64,000 bases of DNA from Shinella kummerowiae. GTDB lineage: Bacteria > Pseudomonadota > Alphaproteobacteria > Rhizobiales > Rhizobiaceae. Shown one piece after another: positions 27,778 to 39,559 of the stretch (within the stretch, counting starts at the first letter, position 1; each line of letters starts with the position of its first letter). The DNA lies in the NCBI RefSeq assembly GCF_009827055.1, contig NZ_WUMK01000007.1, forward strand, positions 356,472 through 420,471, read 5' to 3'. The translations under genes were made by a program, and so were the position numbers. Below the pieces are notes generated by a model. That model was not told the origin of the DNA and did no database searches. It saw only the letters and a list, made by a program, of their open reading frames with translations.

Positions 27778-28248
27778 ATGACGGACGTCAACCATCATCT
27801 CTCGGGCCAACTGACCGAGGCGGGCCATCGGCTCAAGCAGCGGGTCTATTACGAAGACACCGACTTTTCCGGTGTGGTCTATCATGCCCGCTATCTGCAT
27901 TTCATGGAACGCGGCCGGACGGATTACCTGCGGCTGCTCGGCGTCGAACAGGGCAGCCTCGTTCTGGAGGAGGATCGCGAAGGCCTCGTCTTCGTCGTGC
28001 ACCGCATGGAGATCGACTTCAAGTCACCGGCGCGCATGGACGATATCCTGACGATCCTCACCTCGACGGAGAAGGCCGGCGGCGCGAAGATGATCCTCAA
28101 CCAGGAAATCCGGCGCGGAGAACAGTTGCTGATCGCCGCCCGCGTGATCATCGCGGTCATCAATTCGGCCGGTCGCCCCCGTCGCCTGCCGGAAGCTCTG
28201 GCCGCGCGTTTTCTTGCCAAGACGCAAGAAGTTTTCGGCGCGCATTAG
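27778..28248 (+). CDS. ybgC: YbgC-type acyl-CoA thioesterase of the Tol-Pal cluster
   Basis: The 156-residue hotdog-fold enzyme has the YbgC signature VYYEDTDFSGVVYHARYL with the active aspartate, followed by FMERGRTDYLR. YbgC hydrolyses acyl-CoA or acyl-ACP and may tie phospholipid synthesis to the Tol complex. It precedes tolQ, the normal cluster order. I start at ATG 27778; the longer frame adds 13 residues without family match. Confidence 0.9.
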   Translation: MTDVNHHLSGQLTEAGHRLKQRVYYEDTDFSGVVYHARYLHFMERGRTDYLRLLGVEQGSLVLEEDREGLVFVVHRMEIDFKSPARMDDILTILTSTEKAGGAKMILNQEIRRGEQLLIAARVIIAVINSAGRPRRLPEALAARFLAKTQEVFGAH

Positions 28249-28563
28249 CAGTAACACTCCCTTAACCATAATGATGTCTTACTCAGGTCGTGAGGATTTT
28301 GTGCACTGCACGTCATCCTTTAACCAAAATTGCCGTCAAGAAGGCAGGTTGTAAGCGTTTTGACCGGCATGGCAGCCGGCGGCATCAACCGGACATTCTT
28401 GACGGGCACGCGAAGCAGTGTGGAGTAAAATCCTGGGCTGTGACGCACGTTTCTGTGAATGCCGATGCGGGTTCCACCTCCCAGGAGACCGTGCGGCGTG
28501 AATGTTACCCGGTTCGAGCCGCAAAGGCCCGTGCCGGGTGTTTGGATTCGGGGACATAGGTCT
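28249..28563 (+). other. 315-base intergenic region, tolQ promoter zone
   Basis: No protein frame is credible here. A CtrA-type half-site TTAACCAT lies at 28262. A TTGACG at 28399 with AT-rich TAAAAT at 28426 is a weak promoter candidate, since the spacing of 21 is too wide. The long distance suggests that tolQ has its own promoter, separate from ybgC. Confidence 0.4.
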
Positions 28564-29280
28564 ATGGAACAAGTGGGTTTGGAAGCGGCGCACAGCGTGA
28601 CTCTTTGGGCACTCTTCATGCAAGCCGGATTCGTCGTCAAGCTGGTCATGCTCGGCCTGATCGCCGCGTCCGTGTGGACCTGGGCCATCGTCGTCGACAA
28701 GACGGTGAGCTACGGCAGGGCACGTCGCCAGCTTGACAGTTTCGAACAGGTGTTCTGGTCGGGGCAGTCGCTGGAGGAGCTTTACCGCACGCTCTCCGAC
28801 CGCCAGACATCAGGCATGAGCGCCATTTTCGTGGCTGCGATGCGGGAATGGAAGAAGAGCTTCGAGCGTGGCGCGCGCTCGCCGATCGGCCTTCAGATGC
28901 GTATCGACCGGGCGATGGACGTGACGCTGTCGCGTGAATCCGAAACGCTGGAAGCTCGCCTCGGCTCGCTTGCCACCATCGGTTCAGCAGCGCCCTTCGT
29001 CGGTCTCTTCGGCACCGTCGTCGGTATCATGACCTCGTTCCAGGCCATCGCCGGTTCCAAGCAGACGAGCCTTGCGGTCGTGGCGCCTGGTATCGCCGAA
29101 GCGCTTCTTGCAACTGCAATCGGCCTGCTTGCCGCAATTCCGGCGGTTATTGCCTACAACAAATTCTCTGCTGATGCCGGCAAGCTGACGGCGCGCATGG
29201 AAGGTTTTGCGGACGAGTTCTCCGCCATCCTCTCGCGCCAGATCGATGAAAAGCTGCAACCGCGCGCTGCGGCGCAGTGA
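28564..29280 (+). CDS. tolQ: Tol-Pal system protein TolQ
   Basis: The 238-residue inner-membrane protein has three helices: one near residues 18-40 and two around 135-190 (FVGLFGTVVGIMTSF and LLATAIGLLAAIPAVIAYN). It forms the proton channel with TolR that powers outer-membrane constriction at division. I start at ATG 28564 (MEQVGLEAA); the longer frame lacks homology. The order tolQ-tolR-tolA-tolB-pal-cpoB is intact. Confidence 0.95.
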   Translation: MEQVGLEAAHSVTLWALFMQAGFVVKLVMLGLIAASVWTWAIVVDKTVSYGRARRQLDSFEQVFWSGQSLEELYRTLSDRQTSGMSAIFVAAMREWKKSFERGARSPIGLQMRIDRAMDVTLSRESETLEARLGSLATIGSAAPFVGLFGTVVGIMTSFQAIAGSKQTSLAVVAPGIAEALLATAIGLLAAIPAVIAYNKFSADAGKLTARMEGFADEFSAILSRQIDEKLQPRAAAQ

Positions 29281-29307
29281 TAGCAGGCTGAAACGGAGAC
29301 GACGCCA

Positions 29308-29760
29308 ATGGGCATGTCAGTCGGTGCAAAGAATTCGGGCGGCGGTCGCCGCCGTCGCGGGGGCAGCAAAAAGGCCCCGATGAGCGAGATCAACGTGACG
29401 CCGTTCGTCGACGTCATGCTCGTGCTGCTGATCATCTTCATGGTGGCAGCGCCCCTGATGACGGTGGGTGTGCCGATCGACCTGCCGAAGACGAAGGCGA
29501 GCGCGCTGAATGCCGATACGCAGCCGATCACCGTTTCGGTCAAGGCCGACGGTCAGGTCTTCCTGCAGGAAACGGCGATCCCGATCGACGAGGTTGCCGC
29601 CAAGCTGCAGGCCGTGGCGACCACGGGTTACACAGAGCGCGTCTTCGTGCGCGGCGACGGCAATGCGCCTTATGGCGTTGTCGCCGACGTGATGTCGCGC
29701 ATCCAGGCTGGCGGGTTCACCAATATCGGCCTCGTCACCGAGCAGAAACCGGACAGGTAA
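29308..29760 (+). CDS. tolR: Tol-Pal system protein TolR
   Basis: The 150-residue protein has a basic N-terminus (GGGRRRRGGSKK), then NVTPFVDVMLVLLIIFM, the single membrane helix with the proton-carrying aspartate. A periplasmic domain follows. It works with TolQ as stator. It starts 27 bases after tolQ. Confidence 0.95.
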   Translation: MGMSVGAKNSGGGRRRRGGSKKAPMSEINVTPFVDVMLVLLIIFMVAAPLMTVGVPIDLPKTKASALNADTQPITVSVKADGQVFLQETAIPIDEVAAKLQAVATTGYTERVFVRGDGNAPYGVVADVMSRIQAGGFTNIGLVTEQKPDR

Positions 29761-29769
29761 TCGCAGGCC

Positions 29770-30882
29770 ATGAAGGGCAGCCTTACCACATCCGCCGTGC
29801 TTCACGCCCTGGTCCTCACCGCGGCGCTGGTTTCGCTCGGCAGTCCTGAAAGTTTCGACGTCGTCAGCGTCGAGGCGCTGCCGGTCGACATGGTGTCGAT
29901 CGAGGAGCTGACGCAGATCCAGCAGGGCGACAAGAAGGCCGAAGTCAGGGAAAAGGCCGCCCCCATTCCGACCAAGAAGGAAACGCCGGTCGAGAATGCG
30001 GAAAACGCTGGCGACAACGAGGTCGACCTGAAGAATACGCCGACGCCGGAGGAAAAGCCGCGCGAAGTCGAGACCGCCGCTTCGCCGGAAAAGGCGGAGA
30101 AGGTCGTCCAGACGCCAGATACAAAGCCCGTCGAGGATGTGAAACAGGAAGAGCCTGCCAGCGAGCCGTCGACGGAGGTCGCGGCGACCGCCGAGACCAA
30201 GCAGGAGGTCAAGCCGGACCCGAAGCCCGAGGCGACGCCTACCGAGGAAAAGCCGACCGTGGACCCGGAAGCCGAGGCGCTGCCCGACAAGATTCCGCTT
30301 CCCGAGATGAAGCCGAAGCTCGAAACCGCGAAGGCCGAGACCAAGAAGGCGGAAGAGAGCAAGAAGGTCGAGACGGCGAAGGCCGAGACCGCCAAGACGC
30401 CGGACCGCAAGAAAGACCAGAAGAAGAAGCAGGAGAAGGCAAGCTCGCTGAACGACAGCGACTTCAATGCCGATGAGATTTCTGCGCTTCTCAACAAGGA
30501 AAAGGCAGCCGGCGGCGGCGCCAAGCGCTCGCAGGAGCAGGCAGCGCTGGGCGGCAAGAAGACGACGAGCGGCACCAAGCTGAGCCTCAGCGAAATGGAT
30601 GCGCTGCGCGGCCAGATCGAGAACAACTGGTCGATCACGCCCGGCATGTCCGACGCCGCGGACGTGCGTATCAAGGTGACCATGCAGCTCGACCAGAACG
30701 GCGACATCATCGGCGAGCCGGAAGTCGTTGCGACGGGCGGTTCGGATTCTGCGCGACGTGCGCTAGCCGGCGGTGTGCGCCGCGCCATCATGAAATCACG
30801 GCCCTTCAAGGGGCTGCCGCCTGAAAAATATGACGCCTGGAACGAAGTCGTCGTGAACTTCGACCCCAGCGCAATGATGTAA
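29770..30882 (+). CDS. tolA: Tol-Pal system protein TolA
   Basis: The 370-residue protein has an N-terminal membrane helix (SAVLHALVLTAALVSLG). A long glutamate-, lysine- and proline-rich stalk follows (about residues 50-230), then a C-terminal domain starting LRGQIENNWSITPGM. TolA spans the periplasm and touches TolB and Pal. It starts 9 bases after tolR. Confidence 0.93.
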   Translation: MKGSLTTSAVLHALVLTAALVSLGSPESFDVVSVEALPVDMVSIEELTQIQQGDKKAEVREKAAPIPTKKETPVENAENAGDNEVDLKNTPTPEEKPREVETAASPEKAEKVVQTPDTKPVEDVKQEEPASEPSTEVAATAETKQEVKPDPKPEATPTEEKPTVDPEAEALPDKIPLPEMKPKLETAKAETKKAEESKKVETAKAETAKTPDRKKDQKKKQEKASSLNDSDFNADEISALLNKEKAAGGGAKRSQEQAALGGKKTTSGTKLSLSEMDALRGQIENNWSITPGMSDAADVRIKVTMQLDQNGDIIGEPEVVATGGSDSARRALAGGVRRAIMKSRPFKGLPPEKYDAWNEVVVNFDPSAMM

Positions 30883-30903
30883 GAACTAGGAAGGCCTAGA
30901 TAG

Positions 30904-32208
30904 ATGTTCAGACGCAATCTCCTCCGTTTGCTGGTCGTGCTGACCGGCCTCGCGGTGTCCCTGCCGCTGGCCTGGGCACGCGTGGAAATCAACATCAACA
31001 AGGGTAACGTCGAGCCGTTGCCGATCGCCGTGACGGATTTCATCGCGAGCGGTGATCTCGGTCAGCGCGTCACCGACGTGATCGCGGCGGATCTCAAGCG
31101 GTCCGGTCTCTTCGCACCGGTCAACAAGCAGGCCTTCATCGAGAAGATCTCCAATCCCGACCAGCCGCCGCGCTTCGAAGACTGGAAGGTCATCAATGCG
31201 CAGGCGCTCGTTACCGGTCGCGTGACGCAGGAGGGCGACGGACGCCTTCGCGCGGAGTTCCGCCTGTGGGACACGTTCAGCGGCCAGCAGCTGACCGGCC
31301 AGCAGTTCTACACGCAGCCGGAAAACTGGCGCCGCGTGGCCCATATCATCGCCGATGCGATCTATGAGAGCCTGACGGGCGAGAAGGGCTACTTCGATAC
31401 CCGCGTCGTCTATGTCGCCGAAAGCGGCCCGAAGACGGCCCGCAAGCGCCAGCTCGCCATCATGGACCAGGACGGCTTCAACGCCCGGGCGCTGACGAAC
31501 TCCAACGAGCTCGTCCTGACGCCGCGCTTCTCGCCGAGCCGTCAGGAAATCACCTACATGTCCTTCGAGGGCAACCAGCCGCGCGTTTACCTGCTCCAGC
31601 TTGAGACGGGACAGCGCGAGGTGGTCGGCAACTTCCCGGGCATGACCTTCTCGCCGCGCTTTTCGCCGGATGGCCAGAAGGTCATCATGAGCCTGCAGCA
31701 GGAAGGCAATTCCAACATCTACACGATGGATTTGCGCTCGCGCACCACGACGCGGCTGACCTCGACGGCGGCGATCGATACCTCGCCGTCCTATTCGCCG
31801 GATGGCACGCAGGTCGTCTTCGAAAGCGACCGTGGCGGAAGGCCGCAGCTCTACGTGATGGGCGCGGACGGCTCCAACCAGCGCCGCATTTCCTTCGGCG
31901 ACGGCTCCTATTCGACCCCGGTCTGGTCCCCGCGTGGCGATCTCATCGCCTTCACCAAGCAGTCGGGCGGCAAGTTCTCGATCGGCGTGATGAAGACCGA
32001 CGGTTCGGGCGAGCGCATCCTCACCAGCGGCTTCCACAATGAGGGCCCGACCTGGGCGCCGAATGGCCGCGTGCTGATGTTCTTCCGCCAGGGTGCGGGT
32101 GCGGGCGGTCCGCAGATCTATTCCATCGATCTTTCCGGCTATAACGAGCAGGTCGTCCAGACGAAGGGCTTTGCTTCGGACCCGGCCTGGTCGCCGCTTC
32201 TCGAATAG
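30904..32208 (+). CDS. tolB: Tol-Pal system protein TolB
   Basis: The 434-residue periplasmic protein has a signal peptide ([20 protein letters not shown]), an N-terminal domain, and a beta-propeller with repeated blades such as [23 protein letters not shown] and [11 protein letters not shown]. It releases Pal from peptidoglycan. It follows tolA by 21 bases. Confidence 0.96.
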   Translation: MFRRNLLRLLVVLTGLAVSLPLAWARVEININKGNVEPLPIAVTDFIASGDLGQRVTDVIAADLKRSGLFAPVNKQAFIEKISNPDQPPRFEDWKVINAQALVTGRVTQEGDGRLRAEFRLWDTFSGQQLTGQQFYTQPENWRRVAHIIADAIYESLTGEKGYFDTRVVYVAESGPKTARKRQLAIMDQDGFNARALTNSNELVLTPRFSPSRQEITYMSFEGNQPRVYLLQLETGQREVVGNFPGMTFSPRFSPDGQKVIMSLQQEGNSNIYTMDLRSRTTTRLTSTAAIDTSPSYSPDGTQVVFESDRGGRPQLYVMGADGSNQRRISFGDGSYSTPVWSPRGDLIAFTKQSGGKFSIGVMKTDGSGERILTSGFHNEGPTWAPNGRVLMFFRQGAGAGGPQIYSIDLSGYNEQVVQTKGFASDPAWSPLLE

Positions 32209-32223
32209 GACACGCATATGGCA

Positions 32224-32286
32224 GCTCTGCCGCGTTCTTGCCGCAAAGTCCTGTAAGTCAGGCTTCAAGGCGAGACGCGGCAGAGC
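32224..32286 (+). other. Structured RNA element between tolB and pal
   Basis: Perfect 12-bp arms GCTCTGCCGCGT and ACGCGGCAGAGC enclose a second stem (CTTGCC with GGCGAG) and an inner CCTG-TAAGT-CAGG hairpin. Only three T's follow, so it is not a strong terminator. It may be a stability or processing element that lets pal be expressed more than the tol genes. Confidence 0.55.
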
Positions 32287-32448
32287 CGTTTCTACGTAGA
32301 ATGCAGGGGGCCGGGGACGGTCTTAAAGCAATCATTAACCATAGTCGTTGAAGGCGGATTAACCGCTCGCGGTTACAGTCTGGCAACCCTGATTGAAAAC
32401 GCCGCTTCAACGAACTTGACGCAAAAACTGATGCAAGGAGACCGGCTC

Positions 32449-32982
32449 ATGAGCCGCATTCATTCCCCGGCCGCTGGCCGCATGCAGACCATCGCCCGCA
32501 ACCCGGCAATGATCGCCCTGTTCATGACGCTCGCCCTCGCAGGCTGCGCCTCGAAGAAAAACCTGCCGAACAACGCCGGTGACCTCGGCCTGAACGGTGC
32601 AGGCGCCGCGACCCCGGGCTCGCAGCAGGACTTCACCGTCAACGTTGGCGACCGCATCTTCTTCGACACCGACTCGACGTCGATCCGTGCCGATGCCGCA
32701 GCGACGCTCGACCGTCAGGCACAGTGGCTGCAGCAGTATCCGAACTACGCCATCACGGTCGAAGGCCATGCCGACGAACGCGGCACGCGCGAATACAACC
32801 TCGCGCTCGGCGCACGCCGTGCGGCTTCGACCCGCCAGTACCTCGCATCGCGCGGCGTTCCGGCCAACCGCATGAAGACCATCTCCTTCGGCAAGGAAAA
32901 GCCGGTCGCCGTCTGCGACGACATTTCCTGCTGGTCGCAGAACCGCCGCGCCGTCACTGTTCTCGGTGGCGCCGGCATGTAA
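32449..32982 (+). CDS. pal: Peptidoglycan-associated lipoprotein Pal
   Basis: The 177-residue lipoprotein has an N-terminal export signal with lipobox LALAGC. An OmpA domain follows (RIFFDTDSTSI, then GHADERGTREYNLALGARR). It anchors the outer membrane to the wall and is moved by TolB. ATG 32449 has AAGGAG 8 bases upstream. The 240 bases before it hold the structured element and a small palindrome (TAACCG/CGGTTA at 32360-32375), so an internal promoter is likely. Confidence 0.95.
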   Translation: MSRIHSPAAGRMQTIARNPAMIALFMTLALAGCASKKNLPNNAGDLGLNGAGAATPGSQQDFTVNVGDRIFFDTDSTSIRADAAATLDRQAQWLQQYPNYAITVEGHADERGTREYNLALGARRAASTRQYLASRGVPANRMKTISFGKEKPVAVCDDISCWSQNRRAVTVLGGAGM

Positions 32983-33007
32983 TTCCTTCTCCGGAAGGAT
33001 CGTGTGG

Positions 33008-33037
33008 AAGGCGGCCGAGAGGCCGCCTTTCTTTTTT
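33008..33037 (+). terminator. Terminator after pal
   Basis: The arms AAGGCGGCC and GGCCGCCTT enclose GAGA and are followed by a T-rich run. Confidence 0.85.
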
Positions 33038-33133
33038 CAACACACTTTGGCCGAACTCCGTTGCTTTTTGAGAGCATTTGGAAAACTCTTCGGCAGCGCT
33101 TCGGCGCACAATGGACCAACGGGACGAAAATAG

Positions 33134-34129
33134 ATGAAGAAACTTGTCGCGGCAGGCGTTCTCAGTCTGGCAGCGGTAGCAGGCATGGTCGGGCCGATCA
33201 GCGCATCGCCGCTCTCGACACTGGCGACCGGCTTCCTGCCGGCAAAGAGCGAAAAAGTGGAGAGGGGCAACGTGATTCTGGCGCAGGCCATGGATCCGCG
33301 GGTTGGCCAGCTCGAAGAGCAGATCCGCAGCCTCAACGGCCGGATCGAGGAAATGAGCTACCAGCTGCTGCAGATGCAGGAGCAGATCCGCAAGGCTCAG
33401 GAAGACAACGAGTATCGCTTCCAGGAAATCGAAAGCGGCAAGGGAGGCACCGGCAAGAGCGGCGCCCTCGACAGGCCGGTGAACGGCGGGACTGCGGACC
33501 AGCAGACCGCCTCGAACGGGGTGCCGGCGGATGATACCGCCGGGACCGACACGCTCGGTTCGACGAATGGCGGTGCGCAGCCGCAGGAGCTGGGTTCGAT
33601 CAAGTTCGACGAAAACGGCAATCCGGTCGGTGCAGAGGCCAATCCGGACTTGAACAATCAGAGTGCGTCCATCGGCAACGACAATTCGTTGCCAGGCGTC
33701 GAGGGCGACCTGCCGCAGGCATCGCAGTCCTCCACCGCGTCGCTCGACAACCCGGACGACCTCTACAAGGTTGCTTACGGCCATGTGCTGACCGGCGACT
33801 ACCAGCTCGCTGAACGCGAATTCCGCGATTATCTCGACATCTACCCGAAGGGCGAGAAGGCGGCGGACGCCAATTTCTGGCTGGGCGAAGCACAGTATTC
33901 GCAGGGCAATTTCAACGACGCGGCCAAGACTTTTCTGAATGCGCACCAGACCTTCAGCAAGTCGAAGAAGGCGCCGGAAATGCTGTTGAAGCTCGGCATG
34001 TCGCTCGCTGCCCTCGATAACCGCGAAACCGCCTGCGCGACGCTGCGCGAAGTGAACAAGCGCTATCCGAGCGCATCCAAGGCCGTGAAGAGCAAGGTTT
34101 CTTCCGAACAGAGCCGGCTGTCCTGCTGA
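33134..34129 (+). CDS. cpoB: Tol-Pal cell division coordinator CpoB (YbgF)
   Basis: The 331-residue periplasmic protein has a signal peptide, a trimerising coiled coil (VGQLEEQIRSLNGRIEEM, about residues 56-95), a low-complexity linker, and C-terminal TPR repeats (YKVAYGHVLTGDYQLAE onward). CpoB links Tol action to peptidoglycan synthesis. A terminator precedes it, so it probably has its own promoter as well. Confidence 0.92.
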   Translation: MKKLVAAGVLSLAAVAGMVGPISASPLSTLATGFLPAKSEKVERGNVILAQAMDPRVGQLEEQIRSLNGRIEEMSYQLLQMQEQIRKAQEDNEYRFQEIESGKGGTGKSGALDRPVNGGTADQQTASNGVPADDTAGTDTLGSTNGGAQPQELGSIKFDENGNPVGAEANPDLNNQSASIGNDNSLPGVEGDLPQASQSSTASLDNPDDLYKVAYGHVLTGDYQLAEREFRDYLDIYPKGEKAADANFWLGEAQYSQGNFNDAAKTFLNAHQTFSKSKKAPEMLLKLGMSLAALDNRETACATLREVNKRYPSASKAVKSKVSSEQSRLSC

Positions 34130-34149
34130 TTGCGGACGTATCGAAGGCC

Positions 34150-35439
34150 GTGGCCCGCGCGGAAGATCCCGTCGTCGAGGCAACCGGCCGTTTTCTGAAA
34201 AGTTTCAAGCGCCCCGCGCGTCTGCTGGTCGCCATTTCCGGCGGCAGTGATTCGACCGGGCTGCTCGTGGCGCTCGCCACGCTTTGCGCGACCGGGCGCT
34301 ATCCGGGCATCACCCTTGCCGCCTGCACCATCGACCACGCCCTTCGCGCTGGATCGGCCGAAGAAGCGAAATGGGTCGAGGCGCTTTGTGCCCGGCACGG
34401 CATCCCGCACGTCACCCGCCGCTGGGAGGGGGAAAAGCCCGCATCGGGCCTACAGGCCGCAGCGCGCGCCAAACGGTATGATCTCCTCGTCGAAGCGGCT
34501 GCGGAGCTGGGTGCCGATAGCATCCTCGCCGCCCATACCAGCGACGACCAGAACGAGACGGTTGCCATGCGCGCCAAACGGTCGCCGGAGGGGGTCGGCC
34601 TTTCCGGCATGGCGGATGTGGTTCTTCTGAATGGCGCCGTCTGGCTCTTGCGGCCTTTCCTGTCGCTGGAGCGCGCTGCCGTCAGGGCGTTTCTTGCCGC
34701 CCGGGGCGAAACTTGGCTCGACGACCCCAGCAACAGAAACCCGCATTTCGAGCGCGTGCGCATCCGCGAGCGGGGGGCGGCGACAATTCCGGTGCGTTCT
34801 TCGCAGGACAGGCACCTGCTTTCGGAACGTGCGGCTGATTTTCTCATCGAAAATGTGCGGGCGGGGCGTGGATTGTTGGCCGTCGACCCGACTGCGATAG
34901 AGGCGCTTCTTGCCGATCCGGCGGCATGGCGTGGGCTTCTGCTGCTGGCCGCCACGGTAGGCGGGCGGGCACATGTGCTCGAAGCGGCCTCGGCTGATCG
35001 CCTGCGCGCCTTTCTCGCCAGCGGCACACTGTCGCGGCTGACGGCCGGCCGCGTGGTTTTCGATCGCCGCCGCGACGGCCTGTTTCTGTATCGCGAGCAC
35101 CGGGGCATCGAAAGTCTTGTCCTGCCGGCGGGAACGGCCGCCCTTTGGGATGGCCGGTATTGTGTGGCCAATGCGACGGGACAGCCGATCGTGGTTTCGC
35201 CGGCCGGCGATGAAGAGGGGCAGGGCGATGCCGTGCTTCGCGGACCGGCCCTGCGGGCACGCCGCGCCGCGCCGCGCCTGAAATTCGAGGATGGCGAGAT
35301 GGTGCCCGCGGACGGGGCGCGCGTGGAACCATCGATTGCGCCCTATGCCCGTTTCCTGCCGCGTTTCGACCTGCCGCTTGCCAACGCGCTAGCTGGAATT
35401 CTCGGGTGCCGGCCGTTTTCGTCTCCGTCTAACGAATGA
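34150..35439 (+). CDS. tilS: tRNA(Ile)-lysidine synthetase
   Basis: The 429-residue enzyme has the PP-loop SGGSDSTGLLVAL near residue 30 and the N-type ATPase motifs HTSDDQNET and LDDPSNRN. It puts lysidine on C34 of tRNA-Ile2 so that it reads AUA rather than AUG. The GTG at 34150 follows GAAGG only 2 bases upstream, so the exact start is uncertain. It is 20 bases after cpoB. Confidence 0.9.
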   Translation: MARAEDPVVEATGRFLKSFKRPARLLVAISGGSDSTGLLVALATLCATGRYPGITLAACTIDHALRAGSAEEAKWVEALCARHGIPHVTRRWEGEKPASGLQAAARAKRYDLLVEAAAELGADSILAAHTSDDQNETVAMRAKRSPEGVGLSGMADVVLLNGAVWLLRPFLSLERAAVRAFLAARGETWLDDPSNRNPHFERVRIRERGAATIPVRSSQDRHLLSERAADFLIENVRAGRGLLAVDPTAIEALLADPAAWRGLLLLAATVGGRAHVLEAASADRLRAFLASGTLSRLTAGRVVFDRRRDGLFLYREHRGIESLVLPAGTAALWDGRYCVANATGQPIVVSPAGDEEGQGDAVLRGPALRARRAAPRLKFEDGEMVPADGARVEPSIAPYARFLPRFDLPLANALAGILGCRPFSSPSNE

Positions 35440-35556
35440 AGGCGCACCCGAAAGCGTTGTGGTAAGGTGTTTGCAGGCTCAATGTGGACGAGGGACCCGG
35501 ATCCTTCCCCGCCATTGACGATGTTATGAGAAAAGCCCCGGGATCGCGCGCTTTGC

Positions 35557-35586
35557 CTTGGCAAGGCCGCATGGCGACCCTATGTT
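35557..35586 (+). promoter_or_regulatory. Candidate RpoH (heat-shock) promoter of ftsH
   Basis: CTTGGC and CCTATGTT are 16 bases apart, close to the RpoH consensus known in alphaproteobacteria (CTTGAC, about 17, CCTATNT). ftsH is a heat-shock gene in many bacteria, and rpoH lies in this window. The -35 has one mismatch. Confidence 0.45.
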
Positions 35587-35641
35587 AGGCGACAGAGAAG
35601 CGGCCGGGAGACTCCGGCCGGGAAAGTGCCCGGAAAGTTCG

Positions 35642-37564
<1,923 letters not shown>

Positions 37565-37587
37565 AAAAATCGTGGCATGCAGTTGCG

Positions 37588-37619
37588 AAACGGCCGGGCA
37601 AATAGTCCCGGCCGTTTTC
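37588..37619 (+). terminator. Terminator of ftsH
   Basis: The arms AAACGGCCGGG and CCCGGCCGTTT enclose 8 bases and are followed by a short T run. Confidence 0.75.
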
Positions 37620-37858
37620 GTACGGTAACGGACTGTAATCATTTCTGATCTGCGGGTGGATGCTATTTGCTGACTTCTATGGCAAAGAAGCGCGACGTTC
37701 GCCCGGCGCTTAAGTTTGAGATGGGGTTGCTGGTTTAAAGTATTCCGACTTCCACCGGCTTGATGTATGAGGCCGTGGAGCGTGGTGGGCAGAACACCGA
37801 CAAGGCCGGGCGCAGAGCAAAAGAACGCCGCCCAGGCTGGCGATTTTCAGGAGTAGAC

Positions 37859-39211
37859 ATGAAACGTCGTTATTTTGGTACGGACGGCATCCGGGGACAG
37901 TCGAACCTTTTCCCGATGACGCCTGATCTTGCCATGCGCGTCGGTATTGCCGTCGGCACGATCTTCCGTCGCGGCGCGCATCGCCACCGGGTGGTCATCG
38001 GCAAGGACACGCGGCTGTCCGGCTATATGCTGGAAAACGCCATGGTCGCGGGCTTCACGGCTGCCGGCATTGATGCCTTCGTGCTCGGCCCGATCCCGAC
38101 GCCTGCCGTCGCCATGCTGACGCGCTCGTTGCGCGCCGATATCGGCGTGATGATCTCGGCCTCGCACAATCCGTTCTACGACAACGGCATCAAACTGTTT
38201 GGTCCCGATGGCTACAAGCTGTCCGACGACCTGGAAATGGAAATCGAGGACCTGCTCGATACTGACATGACGGCGCAGCTTGCCAAATCCGCGGAAATCG
38301 GCCGGGCGAAGCGTATCGACGGCGTGCATGACCGTTACATCGAGCACGCCAAACGCACCCTTCCGCGCGATGTGACGCTGCAGGGCCTGCGCGTGGCGAT
38401 CGACTGTGCCAACGGCGCGGCATACCGCGTGGCGCCCGCCGCCCTGTGGGAACTTGGCGCGGACGTGGTGACGATCGGCAACGAGCCGGACGGTCTCAAC
38501 ATCAATCTCGACTGCGGCTCCACCCATCCCGAGGCCTTGCAGCGCAAGGTGCACGAGGTGCGGGCCGATATCGGCATCGCGCTTGATGGCGATGCAGACC
38601 GCGTGCAGATCATCGACGAGAACGGCAAGTTCATCGACGGCGATCAGTTGATGGCGGTCATCGCTGAAAGCTGGGCGGCGGACGGCACGCTGCGTGGCAA
38701 CGGCATCGTCGCAACCGTCATGTCGAACCTCGGCCTCGAGCGCTTCCTGACGGGCAAGGGCCTGAACCTCCAGCGCACCAAGGTCGGCGATCGCTATGTC
38801 GTCGAGCACATGCGCCAGAACGACTACAATGTCGGCGGCGAGCAGTCCGGCCATATGGTGCTTTCCGATTTCGGTACGACCGGCGATGGCCTCGTCGCAG
38901 CGCTCCAGGTGCTGGCCTGCGTCAAGCGCAGCGGCAAGTCCGTCAGCGAAATCTGCAACCGCTTCGAGCCGGTGCCGCAGGTGTTGAAGAACGTTCGCAT
39001 CAAGACCGGCCAGCCGCTCGAGGATACCGTCGTGCGCCAGGCCATTGCCGATGCCGAAAGCGAACTGGCCAAAACCGGCCGCCTGCTCATCCGCCCGTCC
39101 GGTACCGAGCCGCTGATTCGCGTGATGGCGGAAGGCGACGATCGTGCCCAGGTAGAGCGGATCGTCGACGAACTGGTCAACGTCATCGGCTCGGCGCGCA
39201 CCGCCGCCTGA
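37859..39211 (+). CDS. glmM: Phosphoglucosamine mutase
   Basis: The 450-residue enzyme makes glucosamine-1-phosphate for peptidoglycan and lipopolysaccharide. It starts [13 protein letters not shown], has the phosphoserine loop [12 protein letters not shown], the metal loop DGDADR and the C-terminal [18 protein letters not shown] precedes the ATG. The ftsH-glmM order is the usual one. Confidence 0.96.
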   Translation: MKRRYFGTDGIRGQSNLFPMTPDLAMRVGIAVGTIFRRGAHRHRVVIGKDTRLSGYMLENAMVAGFTAAGIDAFVLGPIPTPAVAMLTRSLRADIGVMISASHNPFYDNGIKLFGPDGYKLSDDLEMEIEDLLDTDMTAQLAKSAEIGRAKRIDGVHDRYIEHAKRTLPRDVTLQGLRVAIDCANGAAYRVAPAALWELGADVVTIGNEPDGLNINLDCGSTHPEALQRKVHEVRADIGIALDGDADRVQIIDENGKFIDGDQLMAVIAESWAADGTLRGNGIVATVMSNLGLERFLTGKGLNLQRTKVGDRYVVEHMRQNDYNVGGEQSGHMVLSDFGTTGDGLVAALQVLACVKRSGKSVSEICNRFEPVPQVLKNVRIKTGQPLEDTVVRQAIADAESELAKTGRLLIRPSGTEPLIRVMAEGDDRAQVERIVDELVNVIGSARTAA

Positions 39212-39232
39212 GACAGCTGTGTCGAATTCTGG

Positions 39233-39264
39233 AAGGCCGGGGCGATATGCCCCGGCCTTTTTTG
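39233..39264 (+). terminator. Terminator of glmM
   Basis: The arms AAGGCCGGGG and CCCCGGCCTT enclose CGATATG and are followed by a T6 run. Confidence 0.85.
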
Positions 39265-39559
39265 TTTGGGCAGCGCGTTGCCCTGCGCCGCCGGAAAATA
39301 GGGCCTCGATCCAGCGGGCTGTACTGGGGGAGGGCGGCGGCTTGTCGGCTCTTCTGTGGGCAACCGCATCGAGGCGCTGGAGCCATGGTTAAGAAACCGA
39401 AAATTTATTACTTTGTTTACTGGCCCTCATAAGCGTTCATTTTATGTAAAAATGCGCCTTAAGCGGCCATTAACCTTTTTTCTTCACTATCCTGGATGAT
39501 CGAAGGACTTGGAATCCGGTACGCCGGGCGGCCAAGCAAAAGCCTATTGGAGCCAGGCC
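39265..39559 (+). other. Intergenic region before the first porin
   Basis: This 295-base stretch has no credible gene. It is unusually AT-rich near 39390-39480 and ends with the CtrA box at 39459-39473 and a poly-T tract. Confidence 0.5.
39459..39473. promoter_or_regulatory. CtrA box upstream of the first porin
   Basis: A perfect TTAA-N7-TTAA site (spacer GCGGCCA) lies 87 bases before the start codon at 39560. This fits CtrA control of an outer-membrane protein. Confidence 0.65.

Noticed and set aside
32323..32343. TTAA repeats before pal as a CtrA box
   Set aside because: The two TTAA elements are 8 bases apart rather than 7, so they do not fit the consensus; left as AT-rich promoter sequence.
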